37,915 nt of DNA. Origin: Sphingobacteriales bacterium TSM_CSM. Its GTDB lineage: Bacteria > Bacteroidota > Bacteroidia > Chitinophagales > UBA2359. The DNA lies in contig MTCR01000050.1 of the NCBI GenBank assembly GCA_002212725.1, forward strand, positions 1-37,915. The letters run 5' to 3'. Shown piece by piece: positions 1 through 8,817 of the stretch (the first letter of the stretch is position 1; every line of letters begins with the position of its first letter). Below the pieces are notes generated by a model. It had not been told where the DNA came from. It worked only from the letters and a program-made list of their open reading frames with translations, and did no database searches. A program made the position numbers and the translations under genes.

Positions 1-55
1 AAATAATTTCCATTATAATGCATAATCTCCTTATTACCAAAGCACAGCAAGTCTA

Positions 56-1021
56 TTGTATGTTGATAAAAACCTGAGATATCACGGATTGATACAAGCA
101 TACAGCCGAACAAACAGAATTTTAAACGAGCAAAAAAGTCAAGGTAATATTGTTGCGTTCCGCAACCTGAAAAACCGCACAGACGAAGCCATTACTTTAT
201 TTAGCAACAAAGAAGCTATTGAAGTAATCATCATGAAACCTTATGAAGACTACACAGCAAAGTTTGATGAAGCGTTTGAGCATTTAATTGCACTAACTCC
301 AACTACAGACAGCGTTGATGATTTAGAAACCGAAGATGATGAACTTGAATTCATTAAGGCTTTCAGAGATTTGATGAGAATAAAAAACATTCTCACAGCA
401 TTTTCAGACTTCAAATGGGAAGATTTGAAAATGACCGAACAGCAATTTGAAGATTTTAAAAGCAAATACCTTGACCTTTACGACAAGGTAAAAAGCAACC
501 ACCAAAAAGAGACAGTTTCCATTTTGGAAGATGTGGACTTTGAATTGGAGTTAATCCACCGGGACGAAATCAATGTAGCGTATATCATTCAACTGTTAAT
601 CAAACTCAAAGCAGTACAGACAAACGTCCGTTCAACTCAAGCCGAGCAGGAAATATTCAAATTGTTAAGTACCGAAACGACTTTGCGCAGCAAACGTGAA
701 TTGATTGAGAAATTCATTAAAGAGAATTTGCCGGTAATTGTGGACACAGACGAAATAGCGCCGGCGTTTGACAAATATTGGGATGTAGAACAACAAAAGG
801 CATTTTCAAAACTTGTTGCAGAAGAAAATCTATCAGCCGACAGGACAGAAAAATTAATTGAGGACTACTTATTTGCTGAAAGACCGCCATTGAGAGACGA
901 AGTATTAGAACTCATTGAAGGAGAAAAACCAAGCTTACTGCAACGCAAAAAATTAAGCGACAGAATTTTAAAACGAATAATGGACTTTGTAGAAACATTT
1001 ATAAACGGAATGACAGGATAG
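56..1021 (+). pseudogene. hsdR: HsdR (type I restriction enzyme) C-terminal remnant
   Basis: The translation matches the last third of the type I restriction endonuclease motor subunit. It begins at the end of the second RecA-like domain with YVDKNLRYHGL and the helicase motif VI segment QAYSRTNR, then runs through the acidic, helical C-terminal domain to a natural-looking end. Full HsdR proteins are about 1000 residues, so the nuclease domain and most of the ATPase are absent. In the same frame a TAA stop lies at 23-25, and position 56 is a TTG reading as leucine within homology rather than a start. The 55 bases upstream do not read as HsdR in any frame. I therefore call it a broken gene rather than one merely cut by the window edge, although a frameshift or sequencing error just upstream is possible. 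No hsdM or hsdS is visible. Confidence 0.75.
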
Positions 1022-1128
1022 CACAAGCTTTTGGCGGCATATTTACAAAAGAGCCTTTAAACCAACACATACATTCCAAAATATTACATAACCAAGTTGC
1101 AAACCTGCTATAAGCATTGCCAACCACA

Positions 1129-1165
1129 AAAAAAGCCACCCCGAAGTACTCAGGGCGGCTTTTTT
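1129..1165. terminator. Bidirectional intrinsic terminator
   Basis: Arms at 1129-1141 and 1153-1165 pair over 13 positions with one mismatch. The stem begins with an A run and ends with a T run, so it can act in both directions. It lies between the hsdR remnant (plus strand) and the 159-residue hypothetical gene (minus strand, stop at 1202). Confidence 0.8.
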
Positions 1166-1201
1166 GTTTTGCAGGGGGTTTACTGCAAGCGGGGCATGGG
1201 T

Positions 1202-1681
1202 TTAAGCTGGTTCGGTATCTTCTTCGGGGCGGGGTGGCAGGTCAAAGAAAGAGTTCAGGTCTTCATAAATACTGGTAGAGCCGGGCACATTTTGTTGGGC
1301 GGCCATTTTTACGCTGTTATAAAAAGGCAGGCAAAACTGCAAAATTTCAGAGCCAAGCGCCATTTGGGTATCGGCAACACTTTCGGCCAGGCTGTTTATT
1401 ATGCCAATAAAGCTTTGCAGTTGTTTGTAGTAGGTAAGGTCAAGTTCGGCTTCGGTAAGGCTAATAAAAGGCGGGGTTAGGTGCGGGTTGTTTTTGGCGT
1501 GGGTAAGGCTGCGTTCTGCCAGGCTGTAGCGGTTGTTTTTCATTTTATACAACCGGCTTCTTTCTTCGGGGGTAAGGTTTACCACTTTGTTTTTTAAAAC
1601 ATTGCTAATGTCTGTTAAGGCGGTGTTAATGGTCAGCAATTCGGGGTCGGTAAGTTTTACCGAAAGATTTTGGTAAGGCAT
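1202..1681 (-). CDS. Conserved hypothetical protein, Bacteroidota type
   Basis: This is a 159-residue soluble, mostly helical protein without signal peptide or membrane segment. It resembles a small uncharacterised family I recognise from many Bacteroidota. Its recurring features are an N-terminal segment predicting 'L..INTAL..I', a motif LTPEERSRLYKM near residue 40, a KNNPHLTPP stretch near residue 65, and a C-terminal NVPGSTSIYEDL segment. The function of the family is not known to me. The ATG at 1681 gives the usual length. Transcription is leftwards and would end at the bidirectional terminator at 1129-1165. The 247 bases upstream to hemW are AT-rich and hold nothing else I can support. 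Confidence 0.7.
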   Translation of the reverse strand: MPYQNLSVKLTDPELLTINTALTDISNVLKNKVVNLTPEERSRLYKMKNNRYSLAERSLTHAKNNPHLTPPFISLTEAELDLTYYKQLQSFIGIINSLAESVADTQMALGSEILQFCLPFYNSVKMAAQQNVPGSTSIYEDLNSFFDLPPRPEEDTEPA

Positions 1682-1928
1682 GGTATAGTTTTTTTAATGG
1701 TTAAAAAATAATGCGCTTTTAACAATAAACGCAAATAAAACAAAAAAGATATGGCAAAGGTTAATTTTTTCAAAAAAAAATAATTCAGAAAAATATTTAG
1801 CGCTTTTGCGGCTGCCGGCGTAAATACAGAATTAACTAATTTTTTACCAATACGGTTATTACGCTCCCTGCATTTAAATATTACTCCGCTTTTATAGCAC
1901 AAGGGTAACTGCTTTAAAATAGGCTGTA

Positions 1929-3053
1929 CTACACAAACAACCCGGCAATAATGGCATCGGCAATAAATTGGGCATCGGGGTGCAGGTACAAAACATTACT
2001 ATCAAGGGTTAATTGATTTTGAGCAATATATTGCCGGCTTTGTTTAAGCAGGTATTGGTAATAAGTTGTGCCAAATTGCTGCTGTACGGCCGGTAAACTG
2101 CAACCCCACATGGTTCTGAGCGAGGTCATTACATACTCATTATACCGGTTTTCTGTGGTCAGAATTTCGGTTTGCGCGGGCAGGTTGTTTTGGCTTATGG
2201 CTTTAATATAGGCGGCATTGTTGGCAACGTTCCACCGGCGTTCTGTTTGGTTGTAGGAGTGTGCAGAGGGGCCAATGCCCAGGTAGGGTTGCTGTTGCCA
2301 GTAGCTGCTATTGTGTTGCGAAACAAAACCGGGCAGGCAGAAATTGGAAATTTCATAATGCCAATAGCCGTTTTGTTTCAGGGTTTGCCGCAGCAGGTTA
2401 AAATGCAGTTCGGCGGCTTCGTCATCTATATTGCTTTTTATACCTTTGCTAATATAGGCTTGCAGCGCCGTTTTAGGTTCAACGGTAAGGCAGTAGGCCG
2501 AAATATGGGCAATATTAAGGTTAACCGCCGTTTGCAGGTTCTGCAGCCATTGTTGTGGGGTTAGGGTAGGGGTGGCATAAATAAGGTCAATGCTAAGGTT
2601 GGTAAAACCGGCGTTTTGGGCATGGTTAATACACTGTAGCGCCTGTTGTACATTGTGGGCGCGGTTCATATATTGCAGGTCGGCATCAAAAAAAGATTGA
2701 ATGCCAATGCTCAGCCGGTTTACCCCGGCTTGTTTCAGTTCCTGCAGTTTTTGTAGCGTAAGGTCATCGGGGTTGGCTTCCAGCGTAATTTCGGCATTGG
2801 GTAAAATGGTGAAAAAGTTTTTTATTTGGCTCAAAAGCCTTTCAATTTCATTACCCGAAAGCAGCGAGGGGGTTCCGCCGCCAAAATAAACGGTAGCAAT
2901 TTCATTTTGCGGCAGGTAGTGTTGTTGCAGGGCAATTTCGTGCTGCAGGGCAGTCAGCATTTCATTTTTAAGCCGCAGCGAGGTAGAAAAATGAAAATTG
3001 CAGTAATGGCAGGCCTGCTTGCAAAAAGGTATATGTAGATAAATGCCGGCCAT
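1929..3053 (-). CDS. hemW: HemW-like radical SAM protein
   Basis: This 374-residue protein belongs to the radical SAM family related to oxygen-independent coproporphyrinogen III oxidase. HemW proteins are now regarded as haem chaperones that insert haem into respiratory enzymes, rather than HemN-type decarboxylases. The N-terminus AGIYLHIPFCKQACHYC contains the CxxxCxxC cluster motif (C11, C15, C18), with the family's HIPFC and YC context. It is followed by YFGGGTPSLL and the EANPDDLT and RLSIGIQSF segments typical of the family. The reading frame extends 19 codons further upstream, but the start chosen is the ATG at 3053-3051, directly before the conserved AGIYLHIPFC; the extension looks unlike the family. 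No other haem gene is nearby, so it appears to be a stand-alone gene. Confidence 0.93.
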   Translation of the reverse strand: MAGIYLHIPFCKQACHYCNFHFSTSLRLKNEMLTALQHEIALQQHYLPQNEIATVYFGGGTPSLLSGNEIERLLSQIKNFFTILPNAEITLEANPDDLTLQKLQELKQAGVNRLSIGIQSFFDADLQYMNRAHNVQQALQCINHAQNAGFTNLSIDLIYATPTLTPQQWLQNLQTAVNLNIAHISAYCLTVEPKTALQAYISKGIKSNIDDEAAELHFNLLRQTLKQNGYWHYEISNFCLPGFVSQHNSSYWQQQPYLGIGPSAHSYNQTERRWNVANNAAYIKAISQNNLPAQTEILTTENRYNEYVMTSLRTMWGCSLPAVQQQFGTTYYQYLLKQSRQYIAQNQLTLDSNVLYLHPDAQFIADAIIAGLFV

Positions 3054-3127
3054 AAGTAGCGTATTGCGTGTATTTTTGCACCAAAAGCACAAAAATAAGC
3101 AAAAAAGCAAATGCTTGCTGCATTTTC

Positions 3128-3311
3128 TGTAACTGTTTAGGTACTATCTGTAAATCCCGGCATTTTCTCTTGTTCCCTGCTCATGTAAAGCATTGACCAA
3201 ACAGCAAAAAAACGTTGTGGTACTTTGTGCAAAACGTTGCGCTCTTTGCGGTAAAATGAAAGGAAATTAGTTAAGAATACCACCCAAAAAGGTTCAACCT
3301 GAATAAATACC
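3128..3311. mobile_element. MITE-like intergenic element, copy 1
   Basis: This 184-bp stretch is similar along its whole length to the reverse complement of 26516-26702. Shared blocks include TTTAGGT near the left end, a CATTTTCTCTTGTTCC block, a core rich in CTTTGCG-type words, a GCGGTAAAATGAA block, and a right end resembling AAAGGT...ACCTGAATAAATACC. The two ends are imperfect inverted repeats of each other around a shared TTTAGGT/TCAGGT core. It lies between hemW and the lipoprotein gene. It contains no credible ORF, so any movement would need a transposase from elsewhere. Confidence 0.65.
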
Positions 3312-3379
3312 ATTTTCTTACAGATTGAAACGCGCAACCGGTTTTAAGAAATGCCTTTTGCCTGTCGGGCAAATTTGCC

Positions 3380-3811
3380 TTAGTTAATGCGGCGCCATTT
3401 TTGGGGGCGGCTGGTGCCGCCTTGCGCACCCGAACTGTCTAACACTTGCATAATATCGTTCGATAAAAATTCAAAGTAAATGTCAACATATTCGGTTTTG
3501 GCAACCTGATTGTTGTTGTCAATGGCTTTTACCAAATCTTTGCCCGAATAACGCTTCTTTTCATTGGTATCGGGCGCTATTTCCTTCCATTTTACATCGC
3601 CCTCTTCAAAGCCAAGCTCGGCAAGATTGCCCGATGCATGGGTAATTTTTCCTTCAAAAGCATCGCCCACTTTTTCCACTTTTACCACCGTTCCCGACGA
3701 TTCATCGTCAAAACGCTCCCATGAACCCGCTATCTTATCGGTTCCTTTGTTGCAGGCGGTAAAAGACAAAAATAGCATTGCAATAATCAATATGTAACTG
3801 CTGTTTCTCAT
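3380..3811 (-). CDS. Small lipoprotein of unknown function, DUF2147-like flavour
   Basis: The product is 143 residues if started at the ATG at 3811. That start places a classical lipoprotein signal at the N-terminus: MRNSSY, then a hydrophobic stretch and the lipobox FTAC followed by Asn. The frame is open nine codons further, but that extension (MPLKKKANF) only lengthens the charged region. The mature part reads GSWERFDDESSGTVVKVEK and later GDAFEGKITHASG, which resembles proteins built as a short beta-barrel such as DUF2147 or lipocalin-like domains. The resemblance is weak. It is predicted to be membrane-anchored in the envelope. It is divergent from the ion channel homologue across about 215 bases. 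Confidence 0.75.
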   Translation of the reverse strand: MRNSSYILIIAMLFLSFTACNKGTDKIAGSWERFDDESSGTVVKVEKVGDAFEGKITHASGNLAELGFEEGDVKWKEIAPDTNEKKRYSGKDLVKAIDNNNQVAKTEYVDIYFEFLSNDIMQVLDSSGAQGGTSRPQKWRRIN

Positions 3812-4027
3812 AAAATTTGCTTTCTTTTTTAGCGGCAATAAATGTGCCTGTTCAATTATTTGTGCAAGTTTAGAGGGTTTGCGGCAAATTTTTTACATTA
3901 GCATGATAATTGTATGAAACTTGCCTGTTTTAACTCATTCGGGAAGCAAAGTAACAAATAAATTTTCACAAACTGTACCCTCTCAACAGAGGCTTTTTTT
4001 ACATTTACTGCCGCAAAACTGTGCAAC

Positions 4028-5029
4028 ATGAAAAAAACACTTGTTACCCAAGCCACGCTCTTTATCTGTACACTGCTTCTTTGTTGGGCTACCTGCAAGG
4101 CAAAGGAAGCCGAAATTCCGCCCCGTTTAAAAGCACAAAAGGTGTATGTGGGCGCTTACGTCATGAACTTATATGAAATTAACCCCGATGCACATTCTTT
4201 TTATGCCGATTTTTACCTTTGGTTCCGGTGGAAGGGCGATATTGACCCCACCGGCATTGAAATTGTTAACCGTATTGAAGATTGGGGCGCCAATGATGAG
4301 CCTTTTGCCGATACCGTTACCGTGCTTAAAGACGGCTTCAAATACAACGGGCTGCGTATGGAAGGCCGGTTTTTTCACCCGTTTGAAATGGAAAGATTTC
4401 CGATAGACCGGCATGTGCTGGATATACAAATTGAAAATGCCGATTACCCCGTTGACTCTATTGTGTATTTGCCCGATACCGCCAGCCTCATGCGCATGAA
4501 ACCCGATTTGCGCCTGCCCGGCTGGAACATTGAAGGATGCCGGCTTATTTCAAAAACCCACATGTATGCCACCGATTTCGGCAATACCGACCTTGGGCAG
4601 GAACCATACAGCAACATTGTGCTGGAAATTCCTATTGCACGCCCGGTTACCTATTTTTTGCTTAAACTGATGCTGCCATTAATTATTGTGCTGCTTTCAA
4701 GCATTGGCGCATTGGTAATTTTTCCTTCCCGAAGCTATGTGGATGCCCGCATATCGCTGCCTATAGGAGGCTTGCTTACGGCGGTATTTCTGCAACAGTC
4801 TTACTCCGATGCCTTGCCCGATGTAGGTTATATGGTGTTGATGGACAAAGTGTATTTGCTGGCCTATGCGGTTATTGGGGCGGTGGTAATGGAAATAATT
4901 TTATCGGCCAATTACCTTAAACGCAACAAAAATACCGATTTACACGCCTTGCGCCGCATTGAGTGGTATATGGCCTTGTTTTTAATATTGGGCTTTTTGG
5001 CAGGCAACCTGTTGCTGGTTTTTTTGTAG
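4028..5029 (+). CDS. Pentameric ligand-gated ion channel homologue (Cys-loop receptor superfamily)
   Basis: This 333-residue protein has the layout of prokaryotic pentameric ligand-gated channels such as GLIC and ELIC. It has a signal peptide (1-25), a beta-rich extracellular domain (about 35-205), and four membrane helices at about 207-231, 240-260, 267-293 and 313-333. Diagnostic features are the FPID segment (124-127), equivalent to the family's FPxD, and the conserved proline in helix 1 (P217, LMLPLI). A pore helix follows the YVDARISLP segment and ends with SDALPDVGY, before helix 3. No Cys-loop disulphide pair is apparent, as in other bacterial members. An aspartate (D239) sits near the inner mouth of the pore helix, where cation-selective channels often have an acidic residue, so cation selectivity is only an inference. 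The ligand is unknown. The gene stands alone. Confidence 0.9.
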   Translation: MKKTLVTQATLFICTLLLCWATCKAKEAEIPPRLKAQKVYVGAYVMNLYEINPDAHSFYADFYLWFRWKGDIDPTGIEIVNRIEDWGANDEPFADTVTVLKDGFKYNGLRMEGRFFHPFEMERFPIDRHVLDIQIENADYPVDSIVYLPDTASLMRMKPDLRLPGWNIEGCRLISKTHMYATDFGNTDLGQEPYSNIVLEIPIARPVTYFLLKLMLPLIIVLLSSIGALVIFPSRSYVDARISLPIGGLLTAVFLQQSYSDALPDVGYMVLMDKVYLLAYAVIGAVVMEIILSANYLKRNKNTDLHALRRIEWYMALFLILGFLAGNLLLVFL

Positions 5030-5168
5030 CCCAATGGGTTAATTGCGCAGGGGCATTGCCTTTTGCCGGTTTAAAGTTTTTTGCACTACTTTCATGTTAA
5101 AATAAGCTGTTTAATAAGTATTGCCAACTAATTATGCCCGTTTTACCATACTCTTTCAATTGAATGCG

Positions 5169-5176
5169 TATATTTG
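5169..5176 (+). promoter_or_regulatory. Promoter -7 element TATATTTG
   Basis: The octamer matches the Bacteroidota -7 consensus TAnnTTTG and ends 30 bases before the ATG at 5207. It overlaps the in-frame TTG and ATG at 5174-5179, which argues against those as the real start of the vWA gene. A clear -33 partner is not visible. Confidence 0.6.
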
Positions 5177-5206
5177 ATGCCACAAAGCCAAGCCAATGTA
5201 AATATT

Positions 5207-7270
5207 ATGAAGAAATTCAGCCTGTTTGCAATTATCTTGTTGTTGCTTATAACCCATATTGCCCGGGCGCAAAACCGCTGTGTGGCAGTAGTATATGATA
5301 ACTCCCAAAGCATGACCGATGCCGGCCAATGCGAAGGCATAAACTATGCCATGCAGGTATTGGTAGGGTTACTGCATAAAAATGACGAGCTGTATGTGTT
5401 TAAAATGCAGCCACCCAACGGCACACCCATAAACCTTTTTTCAAAGCAAGATGCTATAAAACAGGTATCGCAAACCTACAACTGCCTGGCTACCAGCACC
5501 CCTTTCGCAGGCGTGGTCAGCGCATCGGGAAAATTGAAAACCAGTTCGCGCAAAGAAAAATGGCTCATTATTTTATCAGACGGCGAAATAACCGAAACCA
5601 ACTTTCACCAAACATACCCCGATGAATTGCGGCAGTTGGTAAACCAAACCGGCGCCCGCATTATTTTCCTCAATGTAAACAACAAACTAAGCGTATTAGA
5701 CGATTACCTGAACAATACCGGCACCACTGCCCAAACCCTGCGCACCCAGGGCAATTTTACCCAAATTGTAAATACCATGGAGCAAATTGCCTCCAATATT
5801 ATGTCTTTTTCAAAAGGCATTACCGTGCAAAACCAGGGCAGCAAGGTAACCATCAACTCGCCCGTACCGCTAAGGCGCATTGTGGTATTGCAGCAAACTT
5901 CGCAAACATCGGGCAGTTTACCCGCCATAACCGCCGCCAAGGCCGAAACCCGCACACTTACCACCAATCAATCTTATAAGGCAGCTAAATCAAAGAGCGG
6001 CTACAGCATGTCGGGCAATATTACCCACCTCGAATCATCTTTGGGGCTTATTCCGAAAGGAAAAGTAGAAATTGATTTCAGCGGAACGGTGGACATGACC
6101 CGCACCAAATTTTTGCCCGAAGCCGCCGCCAAACTCCTTCCCGAACTGAAGGGCAATTTTAAAACGGTGCAGGGGTCGTTATACAAAATTTGCGATACCG
6201 AAACCACCATAACCGTTACTGCCAAACTGCTCGACGACAACAACCAACCCCTGGATGCCGATGTGCTGAAAAGCAGCCGCGTGGTTTGCATCAACGAAAC
6301 CAGCAAACAAAAATACACGCTTATCTATAACGAACAAAGCGGGCTGTTTTCGGTACAGGTGCCGCTTGCCGCCAACCAAACGGTACTGTCTGTTTCGGCA
6401 GAATACACCGGATATTTTAACCTGCTCAGCAATATTTACACCCTCCAAAAAGAAAATTGCCCCGTTTCCTCGGCCGGGTTTGATGCTGCAGGCGGAAAAG
6501 CAAACCTGCGGGCTTTGGTAACCAATTTAAACAATGCACCAACGGTTACGGTAATGCCCAAAATATATGCACCCGGCAGCAATACCCCCCGAACACCCAC
6601 CCCGCAGGAAATGGACATGCTGGAAGTGGTGCAACTGAACAACTCAAACCTTAAACTAAGCATACACCGCCAAAACGGCACCATAACCATAAAACCCACC
6701 ACCCGCATTTGTGCATGTTTTACCCCTACCGGTACCGACAATGTGCAGTTTGAATTGCGCTCAAAAACACCCAATATTAAAGTTGGCGCCAATAACCGGC
6801 TTAATGTGGAAGTAACCATTGATGATGATACTTTTTGGGCAAAATGCGGACCCGTAATTATAGCCCTGCTGGTTTTGGCAGTACTGTTGTGGTACATTTT
6901 CGGTATTATTAAAAAACCCCGTTTTTGCCGCGGAAGCGAGGTAATTTACACCCGCGAAACCAACCTGATGAAAAACAAACCCCGGAGCTACCCGCTGCCC
7001 AACCCGTTTTTTAAACGCTACCTTATACCCTACAAACCCGAAAAGCAAATTGTGGGCGGCATTACATTTAAGGCAGGTTCAAGGTGCAGCCATGTTTTGA
7101 TAGCCGCCGAGTCGCAAAACGAAAACATGTTTATTATGGGTATGCCCTTAGACAAACCGGGTAAAAAAGATGAACGCCTGAGCAACGGCGAGCGCATGGA
7201 AGTAGCCAGAACCAGCGTTAAAGAAACCTACGAATACCACAAACTGGAAAGTTCCAATCCGCTGGGGTAA
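5207..7270 (+). CDS. Membrane-anchored periplasmic vWA-domain protein
   Basis: The product has 687 residues. A signal peptide (residues 1-22, ending ARAQ) is followed by a von Willebrand A domain. Its metal-binding (MIDAS) motif DNSQS lies at residues 31-35, and a SDGE segment about 110 residues later fits the family's third MIDAS position. A long beta-rich, Thr/Pro-rich region follows. A single membrane helix near residue 560 (VIIALLVLAVLLWYIF) precedes a basic tail of about 110 residues. The vWA domain would therefore lie in the periplasm and the tail in the cytoplasm. The ATG at 5207 was chosen because it directly precedes the signal peptide and lies downstream of the -7 element. The domain suggests Mg-dependent protein binding. 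The partner is unknown and no MoxR-type ATPase is adjacent. Confidence 0.85.
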   Translation: MKKFSLFAIILLLLITHIARAQNRCVAVVYDNSQSMTDAGQCEGINYAMQVLVGLLHKNDELYVFKMQPPNGTPINLFSKQDAIKQVSQTYNCLATSTPFAGVVSASGKLKTSSRKEKWLIILSDGEITETNFHQTYPDELRQLVNQTGARIIFLNVNNKLSVLDDYLNNTGTTAQTLRTQGNFTQIVNTMEQIASNIMSFSKGITVQNQGSKVTINSPVPLRRIVVLQQTSQTSGSLPAITAAKAETRTLTTNQSYKAAKSKSGYSMSGNITHLESSLGLIPKGKVEIDFSGTVDMTRTKFLPEAAAKLLPELKGNFKTVQGSLYKICDTETTITVTAKLLDDNNQPLDADVLKSSRVVCINETSKQKYTLIYNEQSGLFSVQVPLAANQTVLSVSAEYTGYFNLLSNIYTLQKENCPVSSAGFDAAGGKANLRALVTNLNNAPTVTVMPKIYAPGSNTPRTPTPQEMDMLEVVQLNNSNLKLSIHRQNGTITIKPTTRICACFTPTGTDNVQFELRSKTPNIKVGANNRLNVEVTIDDDTFWAKCGPVIIALLVLAVLLWYIFGIIKKPRFCRGSEVIYTRETNLMKNKPRSYPLPNPFFKRYLIPYKPEKQIVGGITFKAGSRCSHVLIAAESQNENMFIMGMPLDKPGKKDERLSNGERMEVARTSVKETYEYHKLESSNPLG

Positions 7271-7616
7271 CCCAATTATGTATGGTTGCTTTGTTAGTAG
7301 CAATAGCCGCATACAAGTTGCTGTTTTTTTTATTGGCCTAAAAAAGATAGTAAAGCCTGCTTCATTGTAACAATAGCAAAATTTTTTTTTACTTTCTGTT
7401 AGCAAATATAGTTACGGTTTTGTACTTTTACCCCTCACAAAAGCAATTACCCAAAAACACTTTTTGGCATAAATTGCCGGCGTTTAAGTAAAACATTTTT
7501 ATCACCCCCAAACCCCCAATCATATAGACACAACCGTAATATGCAGAATTATGACAAAACCCGGCTACTCTTGCATCTGTAACTAACTGATAATGAGCAT
7601 GTTCGCAAAACACAGG

Positions 7617-7723
7617 GTTAACCCGCATTCCAATTTTAGTGAGGACTGCGACTTTGACCAGCGGGCGGCGTCCTGCCCGATGTACTCGTTAACCCGCATT
7701 CCAATTTTAGTGAGGACTGCGAC
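7617..7723. CRISPR. Orphan CRISPR-like mini-array (two identical 36-bp repeats, one spacer)
   Basis: Two identical 36-bp repeats lie at 7617-7652 and 7688-7723, separated by a unique 35-bp segment (7653-7687). Each begins GTTAACCC, ends CTGCGAC, and can fold: CGCA (7624-7627) pairs with TGCG (7647-7650), and an inner TCC pairs with GGA across one mismatch, around an AT-rich loop. A decayed third copy of the repeat's 3' half (about 7739-7766, TAGTGAGGA conserved) follows at irregular spacing. Repeat length, spacer length and hairpin fit a CRISPR array, but two repeats are the minimum and no cas gene is in the window. The type cannot be set. The rest of 7271-7921 shows nothing else except the terminator listed. 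Confidence 0.55.
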
Positions 7724-7806
7724 ATGTGCGCACTCACCAAATTCCATTATAGTGAGGATTTGAATTTGGGAAAAAAACAATCTTAGCCGGTTACAAAAAA
7801 CAAAAT

Positions 7807-7832
7807 GCCATACTGCATGTATCCGGTATGGC
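7807..7832 (-). terminator. Intrinsic terminator of the glycosyltransferase operon
   Basis: Arms GCCATAC (7807-7813) and GTATGGC (7826-7832) pair perfectly over 7 bp. On the minus strand the stem is followed by a T-rich run (ATTTTGTTTTTTG). It lies about 90 bases past the stop of the glycosyltransferase gene. Confidence 0.6.
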
Positions 7833-7921
7833 AAGGGGTAAATGTATTATACAAGGGTAGTAGGCAGTTTTCTGCCTGCAATAAAACCGGCAGCATTTTT
7901 ATACAGCTATCAGGGGGGCAA

Positions 7922-8806
7922 TTACACAACTTCTTCCACCCTGCAAATAGTTTGCAGGGTTTTGGCATGTTTGCCGGGCAGCATGAACAGGCATGCCGCG
8001 CCAAGTGTGCCTGTTGCGCCGCCCCCCACCACAACTATAGAGGCAGGCAAATACATTTGCAACTGCCATAAAAACAGCAGTAGCAAAGCACAGGCAACAA
8101 GGGTAATTTGGGGCACATTGGTAAACCCCGCCACAATACCCCAGGCATGTTTGGCAAGTTTGCGCCAGTTATAGGCGCTGTTTCGTGCAGTGGTTTCGGG
8201 CTGATGGTTTATGGGGCAGCCGCCGGTTGGGGCATTGAGGCGGGCAAGCAATCCGTCAACAAAAGGGTAGGGCACTTGTAGGTTAGCTGCCTGTTTTGCC
8301 ATGTTGGTTTCTATGAGCCGAAACGAGGTAAAACCCGGGCAAAGGTTAGGAACTGCCGCCGTAATAAAACGGTTAAAACAGCCCGATGCCAGGTTGCGCA
8401 GCCGGTTATGCCCTGGGGTTGCATAAATGCCGTACACCAATTGATAGTTGCCTGCCTGTCGGGTAGCAATGAGTTTTTCAATTTCTTCGGGCGGGTGCTG
8501 CAGGTCTTCATCAAGGGTAAGAAGGTAACGGCTTTGGGCAAAGGTAAAGCCACAGAGCGTGGCGGCATGTTGTCCGGCATTTCGGGCAAGTTTTACCAGC
8601 GTTACGGTTGTGGGCCATAGCCGTTTTATTTCGAGCAGCGTTTGCCACGAGTTATCGGGTCCGCAATCATCAACAAAAATCAGTTGGCAGTTTAAGCGGC
8701 GGGCTTCAAAAAAGGCAAAAAGCCGTTGAACAAGTGGCAGCAGTGTTTGCCTGCCGCGGTAAACCGGCACTACCACCGCATACTCAAAAGCATAATTACC
8801 CTGCAT
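7922..8806 (-). CDS. Family 2 glycosyltransferase, polyprenyl-phosphate type
   Basis: This 294-residue enzyme has a GT-A fold of glycosyltransferase family 2. Motifs are VVVPVYRGRQTLLPL near the N-terminus, the nucleotide-binding VDDCGPDNSW, and the metal-binding DEDLQHPPEE, which corresponds to the DADLQHPP of dolichol- or undecaprenyl-phosphate sugar transferases. After about residue 225 there are two hydrophobic helices (ITLVACALLLLFLW and a Gly/Ala-rich one), matching the membrane-anchored DPM1/GtrB/ArnC-like group. It probably transfers a sugar from a nucleotide donor to a polyprenyl phosphate at the inner membrane; the sugar is unknown. It starts 11 bases after the preceding gene's stop, so the two are likely co-transcribed. 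Confidence 0.88.
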   Translation of the reverse strand: MQGNYAFEYAVVVPVYRGRQTLLPLVQRLFAFFEARRLNCQLIFVDDCGPDNSWQTLLEIKRLWPTTVTLVKLARNAGQHAATLCGFTFAQSRYLLTLDEDLQHPPEEIEKLIATRQAGNYQLVYGIYATPGHNRLRNLASGCFNRFITAAVPNLCPGFTSFRLIETNMAKQAANLQVPYPFVDGLLARLNAPTGGCPINHQPETTARNSAYNWRKLAKHAWGIVAGFTNVPQITLVACALLLLFLWQLQMYLPASIVVVGGGATGTLGAACLFMLPGKHAKTLQTICRVEEVV

Positions 8807-8817
8807 GGTACAAGCGG

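Noticed and set aside
1097..1480. 127-codon plus-strand frame over the terminator and hypothetical gene
   Set aside because: It runs through a strong terminator and opposite a conserved gene, so it is a shadow.
3137..3337. 66-codon minus-strand frame
   Set aside because: It lies almost wholly inside the MITE-like element, and the frame is not kept in the other copy.
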